Source: Nonomuraea rhodomycinica
GTDB lineage: Bacteria > Actinomycetota > Actinomycetes > Streptosporangiales > Streptosporangiaceae
NCBI RefSeq assembly: GCF_013363995.1
Contig: NZ_JABWGO010000002.1
Span: 620,001 to 684,000 of the forward strand
Direction: 5' to 3'
Length of the DNA stretch: 64,000 nt
Each line of letters opens with the position of its first letter. Positions within the stretch are counted from its first letter, which is position 1. The notes below the pieces were generated by a model. That model saw nothing but the letters and a program-made list of their open reading frames with translations. It was not told the origin of the DNA and made no database searches. The position numbers and the translations under genes were made by a program. Positions 52,329 to 60,826 of the stretch are shown in pieces.

Positions 52329-54599
52329 TCAGGCCGGTTGGTGGGTCCAGCCGGAGGCGAGAGGGGAGGAGACCGAGACCTCGCCGCCGGAGCGGGTGAC
52401 GGTGAACGGCGTCGCCGCTCCCGAGGCGTGGTCGGTGACGGTGAGCGTCGTCTCGCCGTCCGGGCCCGGGTACACGCGCAGCGTCAGGCCGTCGAGGTAG
52501 TCGTAGTCCGGCCGGTCGTCCCTGGCCCCGACCGGCAGGACGGCGCCTTCCCGCACGTAGATCGGCATCGAGGTGAAGCCGTGGGTCTCGGTGCGCCAGC
52601 GTCCGCCCTCCACCCGCTCGCCCGTCAGGTAGTTCGTCCACGTGCCGTCCGGCAGGTAGAGCTCCACCGTGCCGTCGGGGGTGAACACCGGCGCGACGAG
52701 CAGGTCGGGGCCGAGCATGTACTGGGTGTCGAGGTGGGCGGCGTTGCGGTCGCCGGGGAAGGCCATCGCCATGGGGCGCATGACGGGCGTCCCACGCTCG
52801 TGCGCCCGGACGCCCGCCTGGAACAGGTACGGCATCAGCCGGAGCTTGAGCTTGGTGAACACCCGGGTCACCTCGACCGCCTCCTCGTCGAAGGCCCACG
52901 GCACGCGGTAGGACGACGAGCCGTGCAGCCGCGAGTGCGACGACATGAGCCCGAAGGCGACCCAGCGCTTGAAGACGCCGGGGTCGGGGGTGCCCTCGAA
53001 GCCGCCGATGTCGTGGCTCCAGAAGGAGAAGCCGGAGAACGCGAGCGACAGGCCACCGCGCAGGGTCTCCGCCATGGACGCGTAGCTCGACCCCGTGTCG
53101 CCGCCCCAGTGCACCGGCATCCGCTGGCCGCCCGCGGTAGCCGACCGCGCGAACAGCACCGCCTCGCCGGCGCCGCGCTTGTCCTCCAGCACCTCGAACA
53201 CCGCCGCGTTGTAGAGCTGCGTGTAGAGGTTGTGCATCCGCTCGGGCGCGGAGCCGTCGAAGTAGGCGACGTCCAGCGGGATGCGCTCCCCGAAGTCGGT
53301 CTTGAAAGCGTCGACTCCCTGATCCTGAAGCGCGCGCAGCTTCGACTGGAACCACCGGGTCGCGTCCGGGTTGGTGAAGTCGACGAGCCCCATGCCGGCC
53401 TGCCACAGGTCCCACTGCCACACCGACCCGTCCGGACGCCTGAGCAGGAAGCCGCGCTCGGCGGCCTCGGCGAACAGCGGTGAGCGCTGGCCGATGTAGG
53501 GGTTGATCCACACGCAGACCCGCAGGTCCTTCGCGCGCAGGCGGGCCAGCATGCCCTCGGGGTCGGGGAAGACGCGCGGGTCCCACGCGAAGTCGCACCA
53601 GTTGAACTCGCGCATCCAGAAGCAGTCGAAGTGGAAGACCGACAGCGGCAGGTCACGCTCGGCCATGCCGTCGATGAACGAGGTCACCGTCCGCTCGTCG
53701 TAGTCGGTGGTGAACGACGTCGACAGCCACAGGCCGTAGGACCACGCGGGCAGGCGCGCGGGGCGGCCGGTGAGCGCGGTGTACCGTTCGAGGATCCGCT
53801 CCGGGGACGGCCCGTGGATCACGAAGTACTCCAGGCTCTCGCCCGCGACCGAGAACTGCGCGCGCTGCACCGCCTCCGACCCGATCTCGTACGAGACGTG
53901 ACCGGGATGGTTGACGAAGACGCCGTACCCGCGGTTGGTCAGGTAGAACGGCACGTTCTTGTAGGCCTGCTCGGAGGAGGTGCCGCCGTCGGCGTTCCAG
54001 ATCTCCACGGTCTGGCCGTTCTTGACCAGCGGCCCGAAGCGCTCCCCGAGCCCGTAGACGACCTCGCCCACGCCGAGCGCGAGCTGCTGGGCGAGATGGA
54101 CCGACGAGCGGGGCCCGCCGGTGCCGCCCCGGGCGTTGCCGACGGGGCCCGGGTCCACCTGCGCGTCGGCGGCGAGCCGGAAGTAGCCGATGGACTTGGC
54201 GCCGCTGGAGGTCAGCGGGCGCCCGTCACCGTGGAAGGACAGGTCCCAGGGGGCGCCGGGCCTCATGGTGGCGCTCAGCCCGCCGCTGGTGAGCGTCACC
54301 GCGCCGGTGCCGTCCGTTTCGACGACGCCGTGGCCGTCCTCGGCGCCGACCAGGTCGAAGCCCCGCTCCACGCCGCCCCCGACGTGGTGGTCGATCCGGA
54401 CGCGGATCACGTCCGGCAGCGGCGCCGACAGCCGGAGCGTGAGCACCGGGCGGTTGAGGGTGTCGCCCCGGCGGTGGATGACGGTGGTGGGCGCGGTGAC
54501 GGTGAATGCCCCGTCCTCCGGCCAGATGTCGTGGGCCTCGGCGGCGTACAGCGCGGTGACGCCGGGACGCAGCTGCCAGAGCCCGTCGGTGAACTTCAT
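52329..54599 (-). CDS. yicI: GH31 alpha-xylosidase (YicI-like)
   Basis: 756 residues. Glycoside hydrolase 31 with N-terminal beta-sandwich (MKFTDGLWQLRPGVTALYAA), VYGLGERFGPLVKNGQ near 180, catalytic barrel with LSVFHFDCFWMREFNWCDF near 320, nucleophile Asp in AFKTDFGERIP near 431 and acid/base Asp in VHWGGDTGSSYASM near 500. The W/F-rich FDCFWMREF segment is the YicI alpha-xylosidase signature. No signal peptide: acts in the cytoplasm on imported alpha-xylosides such as isoprimeverose. Last gene of the transport operon, 64 bases after the permease, with a hairpin between. Confidence 0.93.
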   Translation of the reverse strand: MKFTDGLWQLRPGVTALYAAEAHDIWPEDGAFTVTAPTTVIHRRGDTLNRPVLTLRLSAPLPDVIRVRIDHHVGGGVERGFDLVGAEDGHGVVETDGTGAVTLTSGGLSATMRPGAPWDLSFHGDGRPLTSSGAKSIGYFRLAADAQVDPGPVGNARGGTGGPRSSVHLAQQLALGVGEVVYGLGERFGPLVKNGQTVEIWNADGGTSSEQAYKNVPFYLTNRGYGVFVNHPGHVSYEIGSEAVQRAQFSVAGESLEYFVIHGPSPERILERYTALTGRPARLPAWSYGLWLSTSFTTDYDERTVTSFIDGMAERDLPLSVFHFDCFWMREFNWCDFAWDPRVFPDPEGMLARLRAKDLRVCVWINPYIGQRSPLFAEAAERGFLLRRPDGSVWQWDLWQAGMGLVDFTNPDATRWFQSKLRALQDQGVDAFKTDFGERIPLDVAYFDGSAPERMHNLYTQLYNAAVFEVLEDKRGAGEAVLFARSATAGGQRMPVHWGGDTGSSYASMAETLRGGLSLAFSGFSFWSHDIGGFEGTPDPGVFKRWVAFGLMSSHSRLHGSSSYRVPWAFDEEAVEVTRVFTKLKLRLMPYLFQAGVRAHERGTPVMRPMAMAFPGDRNAAHLDTQYMLGPDLLVAPVFTPDGTVELYLPDGTWTNYLTGERVEGGRWRTETHGFTSMPIYVREGAVLPVGARDDRPDYDYLDGLTLRVYPGPDGETTLTVTDHASGAATPFTVTRSGGEVSVSSPLASGWTHQPA

Positions 54600-54635
54600 C
54601 GGTGGGGATCCTTTTCAGACAACGGTGCCGGACGG

Positions 54636-54658
54636 GGGACGCGCCGCGGGCGCGTCCC
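54636..54658 (-). terminator. Intercistronic stem-loop before GH31
   Basis: GGGACGCGCC-GCG-GGCGCGTCCC, a perfect 10-base-pair stem with a 3-base loop, between the permease stop and the GH31 start on the same strand. Likely reduces read-through or protects mRNA ends. Confidence 0.55.
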
Positions 54659-54663
54659 GGCCG

Positions 54664-55539
54664 TCATCCCTTCAGACCGCCGGCCAGCAGGTCGGCGCGC
54701 CAGAAGCGCTGCAGCACCAGGACGAGGACGACCAGCGGGACGACGGACACGGCCGAGCCCATGATGACCAGCGAGTACAGGTCGCCGTCCCCCGCGCCCT
54801 TGCCCAGGAACGTGTACAGGCCGAGCGTGATCGGGTACTTGTCCTGGTCGGAGAGCATGATGAAGGGCAGCAGGAAGTTGTTCCAGATGCCGACGAACTG
54901 CAGCAGGAACACGGTCACGAGGCCCTGCACCATCATCGGCAGGACGATGCGCACGAAGATGTGGACCTCTCCGGCGCCGTCCAGGCGGGCCGCCTCCAGC
55001 GTGCTCTCCGGCAGCGAGGCCGCCGCGAAGACCCGGCACAGGAAGATGCCGAACGGGTTGATGATCACCGGCAGGAGGACCGACCAGTAGGTCCCGGCCA
55101 GGCCGACGGCGGCCAGCAGCAGGTACTGCGGGACGGCCAGCACGATGCCGGGCACCAGCACGCCGGCGAGGATCACCGAGAACAGCGCCTGACGTCCCCG
55201 GAAGCGGAACTTGGCCAGGGCGTAGCCGGCCATGGCCGACACCAGCGTGGACAGGATCGCGCCGAGCCCGGCGTACAGCAGGGAGTTCAGCCCCCACCGC
55301 CAGAACTGGCCGTCGCCGTAGCCGCCGAGCGCGGCCAGGTTGTCGGCGAACCCGCTGCCCGGGGCGAAGGAGAAGGTGGTGAACAGCTCGCGCGGGCTCT
55401 TGGAGGAGGCGATGACCACCCACGCGACGGGGGCCAGGCAGTACAGCGCGCCGAGCAGCAGCACGACCGTCGCCAGCCGCGGCCGTCGCGCCGTTCCCGG
55501 CCGGCGCCGCGTCAGGACCGTGCGGTCGCCGGCGCTCAC
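54664..55539 (-). CDS. ABC sugar transporter permease (MalG-type)
   Basis: 291 residues, six membrane helices. The EAA motif that contacts the ATPase is present: EAARLDGAGEVHIFVRIVLP near 195. Helix 1 is ATVVLLLGALYCLAPVAWVV. The short extended N-terminus and the LPQYLLLAAVGLAGTYWSVL region are typical of MalG/CUT1 permeases. ATG 55539 overlaps the stop of the first permease by four bases. No ATPase gene is nearby; CUT1 systems often share MsiK elsewhere on the chromosome. Confidence 0.9.
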   Translation of the reverse strand: MSAGDRTVLTRRRPGTARRPRLATVVLLLGALYCLAPVAWVVIASSKSPRELFTTFSFAPGSGFADNLAALGGYGDGQFWRWGLNSLLYAGLGAILSTLVSAMAGYALAKFRFRGRQALFSVILAGVLVPGIVLAVPQYLLLAAVGLAGTYWSVLLPVIINPFGIFLCRVFAAASLPESTLEAARLDGAGEVHIFVRIVLPMMVQGLVTVFLLQFVGIWNNFLLPFIMLSDQDKYPITLGLYTFLGKGAGDGDLYSLVIMGSAVSVVPLVVLVLVLQRFWRADLLAGGLKG

Positions 55540-56459
55540 GCGTCGTCCCCGAAGGTGCGGCGCTGGAAGAAGCGCAGCAGCAGCAGCGACAGCACGAGGA
55601 TGCCCAGGGCCAGGACGACGGAGGCGGCGGCGGCCCCGCCGAGGTTGTCGTTCATGAACGCCTCCTGGTAGATCTTCATCAGCGGCACCCAGGTGAAGCT
55701 GATGGTCGTCGACATCGGCCGCAGCGTCGCCGGCTCGCTGTAGAGCTGCAGGGTGCCGATCACGGAGAACAGGCCGGTGAGCACGAGGGCGGGCGCGACC
55801 AGCGGGATCTTGATGCGCCAGGCGATCTGCAGCTCACTGGCCCCGTCGATGCGGGCCGCCTCGTAGACCGAGGTCGGGATGGCGCGCAACGACGTGAAGA
55901 TGATGATCATGTTGAAGCCCACGCCCGACCACAGCGCGATGTTGGCCAGCGAGAAGTACAGGGTGGGGAAGCCGAAGAAGTCCAGCGGCCCGGCGTGCAG
56001 CTGCCTGGCGAGGTAGCTGATCGGGCTGGTGCTGGGCAGGTAGAGGAAGCCCCACAGCAGGCTGGCGATGACGCCGGGCACCGCGTACGGCAGGAAGATC
56101 GCGGTGCGGGCGAAGCCGCGCGCCCGCACCCTCGGGGTGTCGAGCAGCAGCGCGAACAGCAGGGCCAGGCCCAGCACGCTGGGGATGGCGACGAGGCCGT
56201 AGAGCAGCACCCGCCCGAGCCCGGCGACGTACTCGGGATCGGTGAGCGCGGTGAGGTAGTTGTCGAGGCCGACGAAGGACTGCACGCGCCGCCCGAACGC
56301 GCCGCCGCCCTCGATGCGGAAGCCGCGGAAGCTCAGGTAGATCGCGTAACCGATCGGGATGATGAGGAACAGGGTGAACAGCACGATCGCGGGCGTGGCG
56401 AACAGCCACGGGGTGGCCGCGGCGCGCAGGCGCGAGCGTCGGGCGGGGGTGGCGGGCAT
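55536..56459 (-). CDS. ABC sugar transporter permease (MalF-type)
   Basis: 307 residues. Six helices beginning TPWLFATPAIVLFTLFLIIP IGYAIYL, with the large periplasmic loop between helices 1 and 2 and the EAA loop EAARIDGASELQIAWRIKIP near 215. First of two permeases, 66 bases after the binding-protein gene with a stem-loop between; its stop overlaps the next permease. Partner of the downstream permease in a CUT1 importer. Confidence 0.9.
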   Translation of the reverse strand: MPATPARRSRLRAAATPWLFATPAIVLFTLFLIIPIGYAIYLSFRGFRIEGGGAFGRRVQSFVGLDNYLTALTDPEYVAGLGRVLLYGLVAIPSVLGLALLFALLLDTPRVRARGFARTAIFLPYAVPGVIASLLWGFLYLPSTSPISYLARQLHAGPLDFFGFPTLYFSLANIALWSGVGFNMIIIFTSLRAIPTSVYEAARIDGASELQIAWRIKIPLVAPALVLTGLFSVIGTLQLYSEPATLRPMSTTISFTWVPLMKIYQEAFMNDNLGGAAAASVVLALGILVLSLLLLRFFQRRTFGDDA

Positions 56460-56497
56460 GGGGCGTCCAGGGTGAGGGTCGAGAGGCCGGTGAGGTG

Positions 56498-56520
56498 GGG
56501 CCCGGCGGGTGGCCGGGCCC
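56498..56520 (-). terminator. Stem-loop between binding-protein gene and permeases
   Basis: GGGCCCGGC-GGGTG-GCCGGGCCC, 9-base-pair perfect stem. Located just after the stop of the binding-protein gene. Such structures raise binding-protein expression over the permeases in many ABC operons. Confidence 0.6.
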
Positions 56521-56525
56521 GGCCC

Positions 56526-57881
56526 CTACTTGCTGACGGTATAGCCGGACTTCTGCAGGTCGGCGACGACGGCTTGCTGCGTGGCCTGGTACACCGCCCG
56601 GAAGGAGGTCTTGTTGAGCGCGGCGGCGTTGAGCGCGTCCCCGAAGGCGGTCTGCGCCACGTTCACGTTGGGCCCCCAGGTGACGGGGATGGTGGTGTTC
56701 TTGATCACCTGGTCGGTGACCTGGTAGAAGTCCTTCTGCTGCGGCATCAGCCGGGGCGGCTCATGGGTGAGCGTCGCCTGACGGCCGGCGTTCCCGCCGG
56801 GATAGATGTCGAGGCTGAGCTGCGCCTTGGAGCCCTCGTCGGAGGCGCCCAGCCAGGCGGCGAAGGCCGCGGCCTCCTTGGCGTGCTTGGACTTGGCCGG
56901 CACCAGGAAGGCGGAGCCGCCCAGGAACGGCACGGCCGGATCGCCGGGCGTCCATTGCGGCAGCGGCGCCGACTCCCACGTGCCCGCGGTGTCCGGCGCC
57001 ACCGAGTAGATCACGTTGGGCGCCCAGGCCGCGGCGGCCCAGCTGAGGAGCTTGCCGCTGTTGACCTGCGCGTTCCATTCCGGCGTGAGCAGCGGCTCGA
57101 CCTTGACCAGATCGCGCTCCACGAGATCCTGCCAGAAGTCGGCGGTCTTCAGCGACGCCTCGCTGTCGATGCCGACCTTCCACGTCTTGCCGTCGTTGCT
57201 CCACCACTGGGCGCCGGCCTGGGCGGCCTGGGCGGCGAAGAACTCGAGCTGGGCGGCGGAGAAGCTGGCGATGTAGACGCTGGGATCCTTCTTGTGGATC
57301 TGCTCCGCCGCCTTGGCGTACTCGGCCCAGGTGGTGGGGACCTTGGCGCCGTACTTGTCGAACAGGTCCTTGCGGTAGGTGAGCACCATGGGGCCGATGT
57401 CCTGGGGCACGCCGTAGACCTGGCCGTCGAAGGTGGTCAGGGCCCAGATGTTGGGCTCGATGCCCGCCTTCACGCCCGCCACGTCGGCGGTGATGTCCTT
57501 CACGGCTCCGGCCGTCACCACGGCGGGCACGCCCCGGTACTCCAGTTGCACGACGTCGGGGGTGTCGCCCGCCTTGTCGGCGGCCAGCAGCTTGGAGGCC
57601 GTCTCGGCGGTCCCGCCGACCTCCGCCAGCTTGACGGTGACGTCCGGGTGCAACTGGTGGTACTTGTCGATGACCGCCTTGGCCCGCGGGTCGGTGCCCT
57701 TGAGGTTCCAGGTCCACACCTGCAGCGTGACCGGCCCGCCGTCGCTCGCCGTGCCCGAGGAGGGCGCCTCGGCGGACGAGCAGGCGGCGAGCGACGCCGT
57801 CAGGGCGACCGCCAGCGCGGCGGCGGCCAGGGACGTCCCGGGCCGGCGGCGTCGAGGCGGGGGGAGGGTCGGTGGGGTCAT
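56526..57881 (-). CDS. Extracellular sugar-binding lipoprotein (ABC transporter)
   Basis: 451 residues. Lipoprotein signal: basic PPRRRRPGTSLAAAALAVAL then lipobox SLAAC near 34. Mature part is a family 1 solute-binding fold: VTLQVWTWNLKGTDPRAKAV, TASKLLAADKAGDTPDVVQL, and DIGPMVLTYRKDLFDKYGAK, then WWSNDGKTWKVGID. Likely captures a xylo- or arabino-oligosaccharide given the GH31 and GH43 neighbours. First gene of the operon; promoter region shared with the divergent GH43 gene and a LacI-type operator. Confidence 0.92.
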   Translation of the reverse strand: MTPPTLPPPRRRRPGTSLAAAALAVALTASLAACSSAEAPSSGTASDGGPVTLQVWTWNLKGTDPRAKAVIDKYHQLHPDVTVKLAEVGGTAETASKLLAADKAGDTPDVVQLEYRGVPAVVTAGAVKDITADVAGVKAGIEPNIWALTTFDGQVYGVPQDIGPMVLTYRKDLFDKYGAKVPTTWAEYAKAAEQIHKKDPSVYIASFSAAQLEFFAAQAAQAGAQWWSNDGKTWKVGIDSEASLKTADFWQDLVERDLVKVEPLLTPEWNAQVNSGKLLSWAAAAWAPNVIYSVAPDTAGTWESAPLPQWTPGDPAVPFLGGSAFLVPAKSKHAKEAAAFAAWLGASDEGSKAQLSLDIYPGGNAGRQATLTHEPPRLMPQQKDFYQVTDQVIKNTTIPVTWGPNVNVAQTAFGDALNAAALNKTSFRAVYQATQQAVVADLQKSGYTVSK

Positions 57882-57944
57882 GACGAGCTCCTCGGCGGGT
57901 GGTGCGTCACGGCGGAGTGCCGGGTCGTGCGTTGGGATCTAACC

Positions 57945-57962
57945 TGATGTTAACGTTGTCAT
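57945..57962. promoter_or_regulatory. LacI-type operator in the divergent promoter
   Basis: TGATGTTAACGTTGTCAT, centred on the CG of AACGTT as in LacI-family operators, midway between the binding-protein and GH43 starts. The LacI gene next to GH43 is the likely binder. Confidence 0.55.
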
Positions 57963-58016
57963 CCTGTCAAGCCCCCTGCTCGTGACAGAGCCGACACGCT
58001 ACGGAGCCGCATCCCC

Positions 58017-59657
58017 GTGCCCACCTTCCGCAACCCGGTCCTGCCCGGCTGCTATCCGGACCCGTCGATCTGCCGAGCCGGCGATGACTTCTACCTGGTC
58101 ACCTCGTCGTTCGCCTACTTCCCCGGCATCCCCCTCTTCCACAGCCGGGACCTGGTGAGCTGGCGGCAGCTCACGCACGTGCTCGACCGGCCGGGGCCGC
58201 TGTCGCTGGAGGGCCTGGACGTCTCCGACGGGATCTGGGCGCCGACCATCCGCCACCACGACGGCACGTTCTACGTGGTCTCCACCCTGGCCAGGAACCG
58301 GCAGGGCAGCGTCACCTTCGTCGTCACGGCCGACGACCCCGCCGGGCCGTGGTCGGATCCGGTCCCGCTGGAGGCCGAGGGCATCGACCCCTCGCTGTTC
58401 TTCGACGACGACGGCCGGTGCTGGCTGACGGCCTGCCGCGACGCCGTCGAGCCCGGCGGCGGGCCCGGCGAGCTGTGGATGCGCGAGCTGGACCTCGACC
58501 GCCTCAAGCTGGTCGGCCCCACCCACGTGCTGTGGCACGGCGCCGTACGCGGGGCGTGGGTGGAGGCGCCCCACCTGTACAAGCGGGACGGCGTGTACCA
58601 CCTGATCGCCGCCGAGGGCGGCACCGAGGGCAACCACAGCGTCACCGCGGCCCGCTCCGACGCCGTCACCGGCCCCTACGTCACCGATCCGCGCAGCCCG
58701 CTGCTGACCCACCGCCACCGCGGCCAGGACGAGCCCGTCCAGAACGTCGGCCACGTCGACCTGGTGGACACCCCCGACGGCGAGACGTGGGCGGTGGCGC
58801 TCGGGGTCCGGCCGATCGAGGGCACGCACACGCTGGGCCGGGAGGTGTTCCTGGTGCCCGTCTCGTGGGACGCCCGCGGGCCGGTCTTCGCCCCGGAGAC
58901 GGGCGGCGTGCGCCTGTCGGAGCGTCTGCCGTCGATCGCCACCGGCGGACCGGACTCGAAGCGGTTGCCGTCGATCGCCACCGGTGGACCGGACGACGAC
59001 GCGGAGCACTCCGACGACCCGGAGCGGGAGCGGCGCGACGACGCGGCGCCGGTACGGGAGCGCTTCGACGGGCCCGTGCCCGGGCTGGAGTGGAACAGCC
59101 TCCGAGGCCCCGTCCACGACCGCGTCAGACCCTCGGCCGACGGCGGCGGGCTGGACCTCGCCCTGTCCCCGGAGCCGCTGTCCTCCACCGGCGTGCCGAC
59201 GTTCCTCGGCCGCCGCCAGCGCCATGTCCGCTTCCACGCCCGGGCGCGCATCGGCTTCTCCGCGGCGCACCCGGCGCAGGAGGCCGGGATCGCCGTCTTC
59301 CAGAACCAGGACCACCACGCCACGCTCGCCCTCACCGTGGACGGCGGCGGGCGGCCCCGGGTGGTGCTGACCGTCCGCCAGGCGGGCACGAGCACCCGCC
59401 TGGCCTCCGCGCCGGTGGCGGCCGGCGAGGCGGTGCTCGCGGTCGAGGGGGACGAGGACCGCTACACCTTCCGCTTCCAGGACCCGGGCACCGACCGGTG
59501 GACCAGCCTGGCCGGCGTCGAGCGGTCGTTCTTCAGCACCGAGCGGGCGGGCGGGTTCGTGGGGGTCTATCTCGGTCTGTACGCGACCGGCAACGGCCGT
59601 GCCGGCGACGGACAGGCGCACGTGCACTGGTTCGAGTACCAGCCCGCGACGAGCTAG
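58017..59657 (+). CDS. GH43 family beta-xylosidase / arabinofuranosidase
   Basis: 546 residues from GTG 58017. Five-bladed propeller with NPVLPGCYPDPSICRAGDDF (Asp 15, general base), EGIDPSLFFDDDGR (Asp 124, pKa modulator) and WVEAPHLYKRDG (Glu 183, general acid). The C-terminal half is a beta-sandwich (DUF1349-like: FLGRRQRHVRFHARARIGFS, RYTFRFQDPGTDRWTSLAGV). Between the two domains is a low-complexity linker made of a 39-base tandem duplication and a charged stretch DDDAEHSDDPERERRDDAAP. No signal peptide, so intracellular. Acts with the GH31 enzyme on imported sugars. Stop overlaps the convergent LacI gene. Confidence 0.92.
   Translation: MPTFRNPVLPGCYPDPSICRAGDDFYLVTSSFAYFPGIPLFHSRDLVSWRQLTHVLDRPGPLSLEGLDVSDGIWAPTIRHHDGTFYVVSTLARNRQGSVTFVVTADDPAGPWSDPVPLEAEGIDPSLFFDDDGRCWLTACRDAVEPGGGPGELWMRELDLDRLKLVGPTHVLWHGAVRGAWVEAPHLYKRDGVYHLIAAEGGTEGNHSVTAARSDAVTGPYVTDPRSPLLTHRHRGQDEPVQNVGHVDLVDTPDGETWAVALGVRPIEGTHTLGREVFLVPVSWDARGPVFAPETGGVRLSERLPSIATGGPDSKRLPSIATGGPDDDAEHSDDPERERRDDAAPVRERFDGPVPGLEWNSLRGPVHDRVRPSADGGGLDLALSPEPLSSTGVPTFLGRRQRHVRFHARARIGFSAAHPAQEAGIAVFQNQDHHATLALTVDGGGRPRVVLTVRQAGTSTRLASAPVAAGEAVLAVEGDEDRYTFRFQDPGTDRWTSLAGVERSFFSTERAGGFVGVYLGLYATGNGRAGDGQAHVHWFEYQPATS
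58922..58999 (+). repeat. 39-base tandem duplication inside the GH43 gene
   Basis: Two copies (58922-58960 and 58961-58999) differing at a few bases, encoding RLPSIATGGPDSK and RLPSIATGGPDDD. The reading frame is kept. Located in the linker between catalytic and C-terminal domains. Confidence 0.85.
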
Positions 59658-60673
59658 CGGGGCGGCGCCGTGCTGCGCCGCACCACCAGCTCGGGGGCGA
59701 TCCGCTCGGAGGAGGCCGGCTCGCCGCGCATCATGCGCAGCACCTGCTGGATGGAGCGCTCGCCCAGGCCGAAGAAGTCCTGGCGGACCGTGGTGAGCGC
59801 GGGCACCAGGTACGCCGCGCCCGCGATGTCGTCGAACCCGACGAGCGAGACGTCGCCGGGCACCTTGACGCCGAGTTCGGCGAAGGCGGCCAGCACCCCC
59901 ATGGCCATCTGGTCGTTGCCGGCGAAGATCGCCGTCGGCCGCTCGCCGGTCCGGCGGGTGACGAGGTAGTGGGCCAGCCGGTAGCCGCTGTTGCCGGTGA
60001 AGTCGCCCTCCAGCAGCTCCCCGCGGGCGTCCGGCGCCTCCGCCAGCGCGGAGCGCCAGCCCTCGACGCGCGCCCGGGCGTCGAAGGTGCGCAGCGCGCC
60101 GGTCAGGTGGGCGATGTCGCGATGCCCCAGCTCCAGCAGGTGCCGCACGGCGAGCCGCGCGCCGAGCTCCTGGTCGAGCTCGACGAAGCCGAGATCCGGG
60201 TTGGGCACGTCGCCGGACATGACCACCGTCACGGGCACGCCGGTGACGACGTCGGCCAGGGCGTCGGCCACCATGGGCCGGTCGGCGATGACCGCGATGG
60301 CCTCCACCGCCTGGTCGGTGAGCCGCTGCAGCGTCTCGGCGAGGTCCCTGGTGGTGCCGCCCTGCCAGGCGGCCAGGTTGACCCAGTATCCGGCCCGCTG
60401 CGCCGCGGTCTGTACGCCGCGCAGGATGCGGGGCAGCTCGTACAGCTCGGCCCCGGCCAGCACGACGCCGATGGTCGAGGACCGGCGGCTCTTGAGCGCG
60501 CGGGCCACGCTGTTGCGGCGGTAGCCGAGCTTCTCGATGGCGGCCTCGACGCGGGCCCGGGTCTCCGGCCGTACGGAGGGGTGATCGTTGAGGACGCGGG
60601 AGACCGTGACGTGCGACACCCCGGCCTCGCGCGCCACGTCCACCATGCCCGGTGCCCGGTTCATGCCCTTCAC
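59654..60673 (-). CDS. LacI-family regulator
   Basis: 339 residues. HTH GMVDVAREAGVSHVTVSRVL NDHPSV at about 9-33 with the hinge helix ARALKSRRSSTIGVVL; the periplasmic-binding-like effector domain has GHRDIAHLTGALRTFDARAR, TAIFAGNDQMAMGVLAAF and VSLVGFDDIAGAAYLVPAL. It is convergent with GH43, sharing bases 59654-59657. Expected to repress the transport and hydrolase genes until the sugar is present, via the site at 57945. ATG 60673 used; ATG 60664 also possible. Confidence 0.93.
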   Translation of the reverse strand: MKGMNRAPGMVDVAREAGVSHVTVSRVLNDHPSVRPETRARVEAAIEKLGYRRNSVARALKSRRSSTIGVVLAGAELYELPRILRGVQTAAQRAGYWVNLAAWQGGTTRDLAETLQRLTDQAVEAIAVIADRPMVADALADVVTGVPVTVVMSGDVPNPDLGFVELDQELGARLAVRHLLELGHRDIAHLTGALRTFDARARVEGWRSALAEAPDARGELLEGDFTGNSGYRLAHYLVTRRTGERPTAIFAGNDQMAMGVLAAFAELGVKVPGDVSLVGFDDIAGAAYLVPALTTVRQDFFGLGERSIQQVLRMMRGEPASSERIAPELVVRRSTAPPR

Positions 60674-60826
60674 TTCCCAGCTTCCGCCCCGACGCTCCCG
60701 CCCGCCCGGGCGTCACGTCGATGGTGTCACACCCGCCGTGCGCTCCGGCCCTCGCGCGTCACCGTCGCACCCGCCGCCGTACCATCGGTCCTCGACGAGA
60801 CCAGGGCCGGCGGAGGCAGGCGGGAC

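Noticed and set aside
52278..53483. 401-codon plus-strand frame opposite GH31
   Set aside because: Antisense to catalytic residues of a clear GH31 enzyme; GC-bias artefact.
58349..60826. Upstream extension of the LuxR regulator frame by 826 codons
   Set aside because: Crosses GH43 and LacI genes; the LuxR homology begins at the ATG at 60827.
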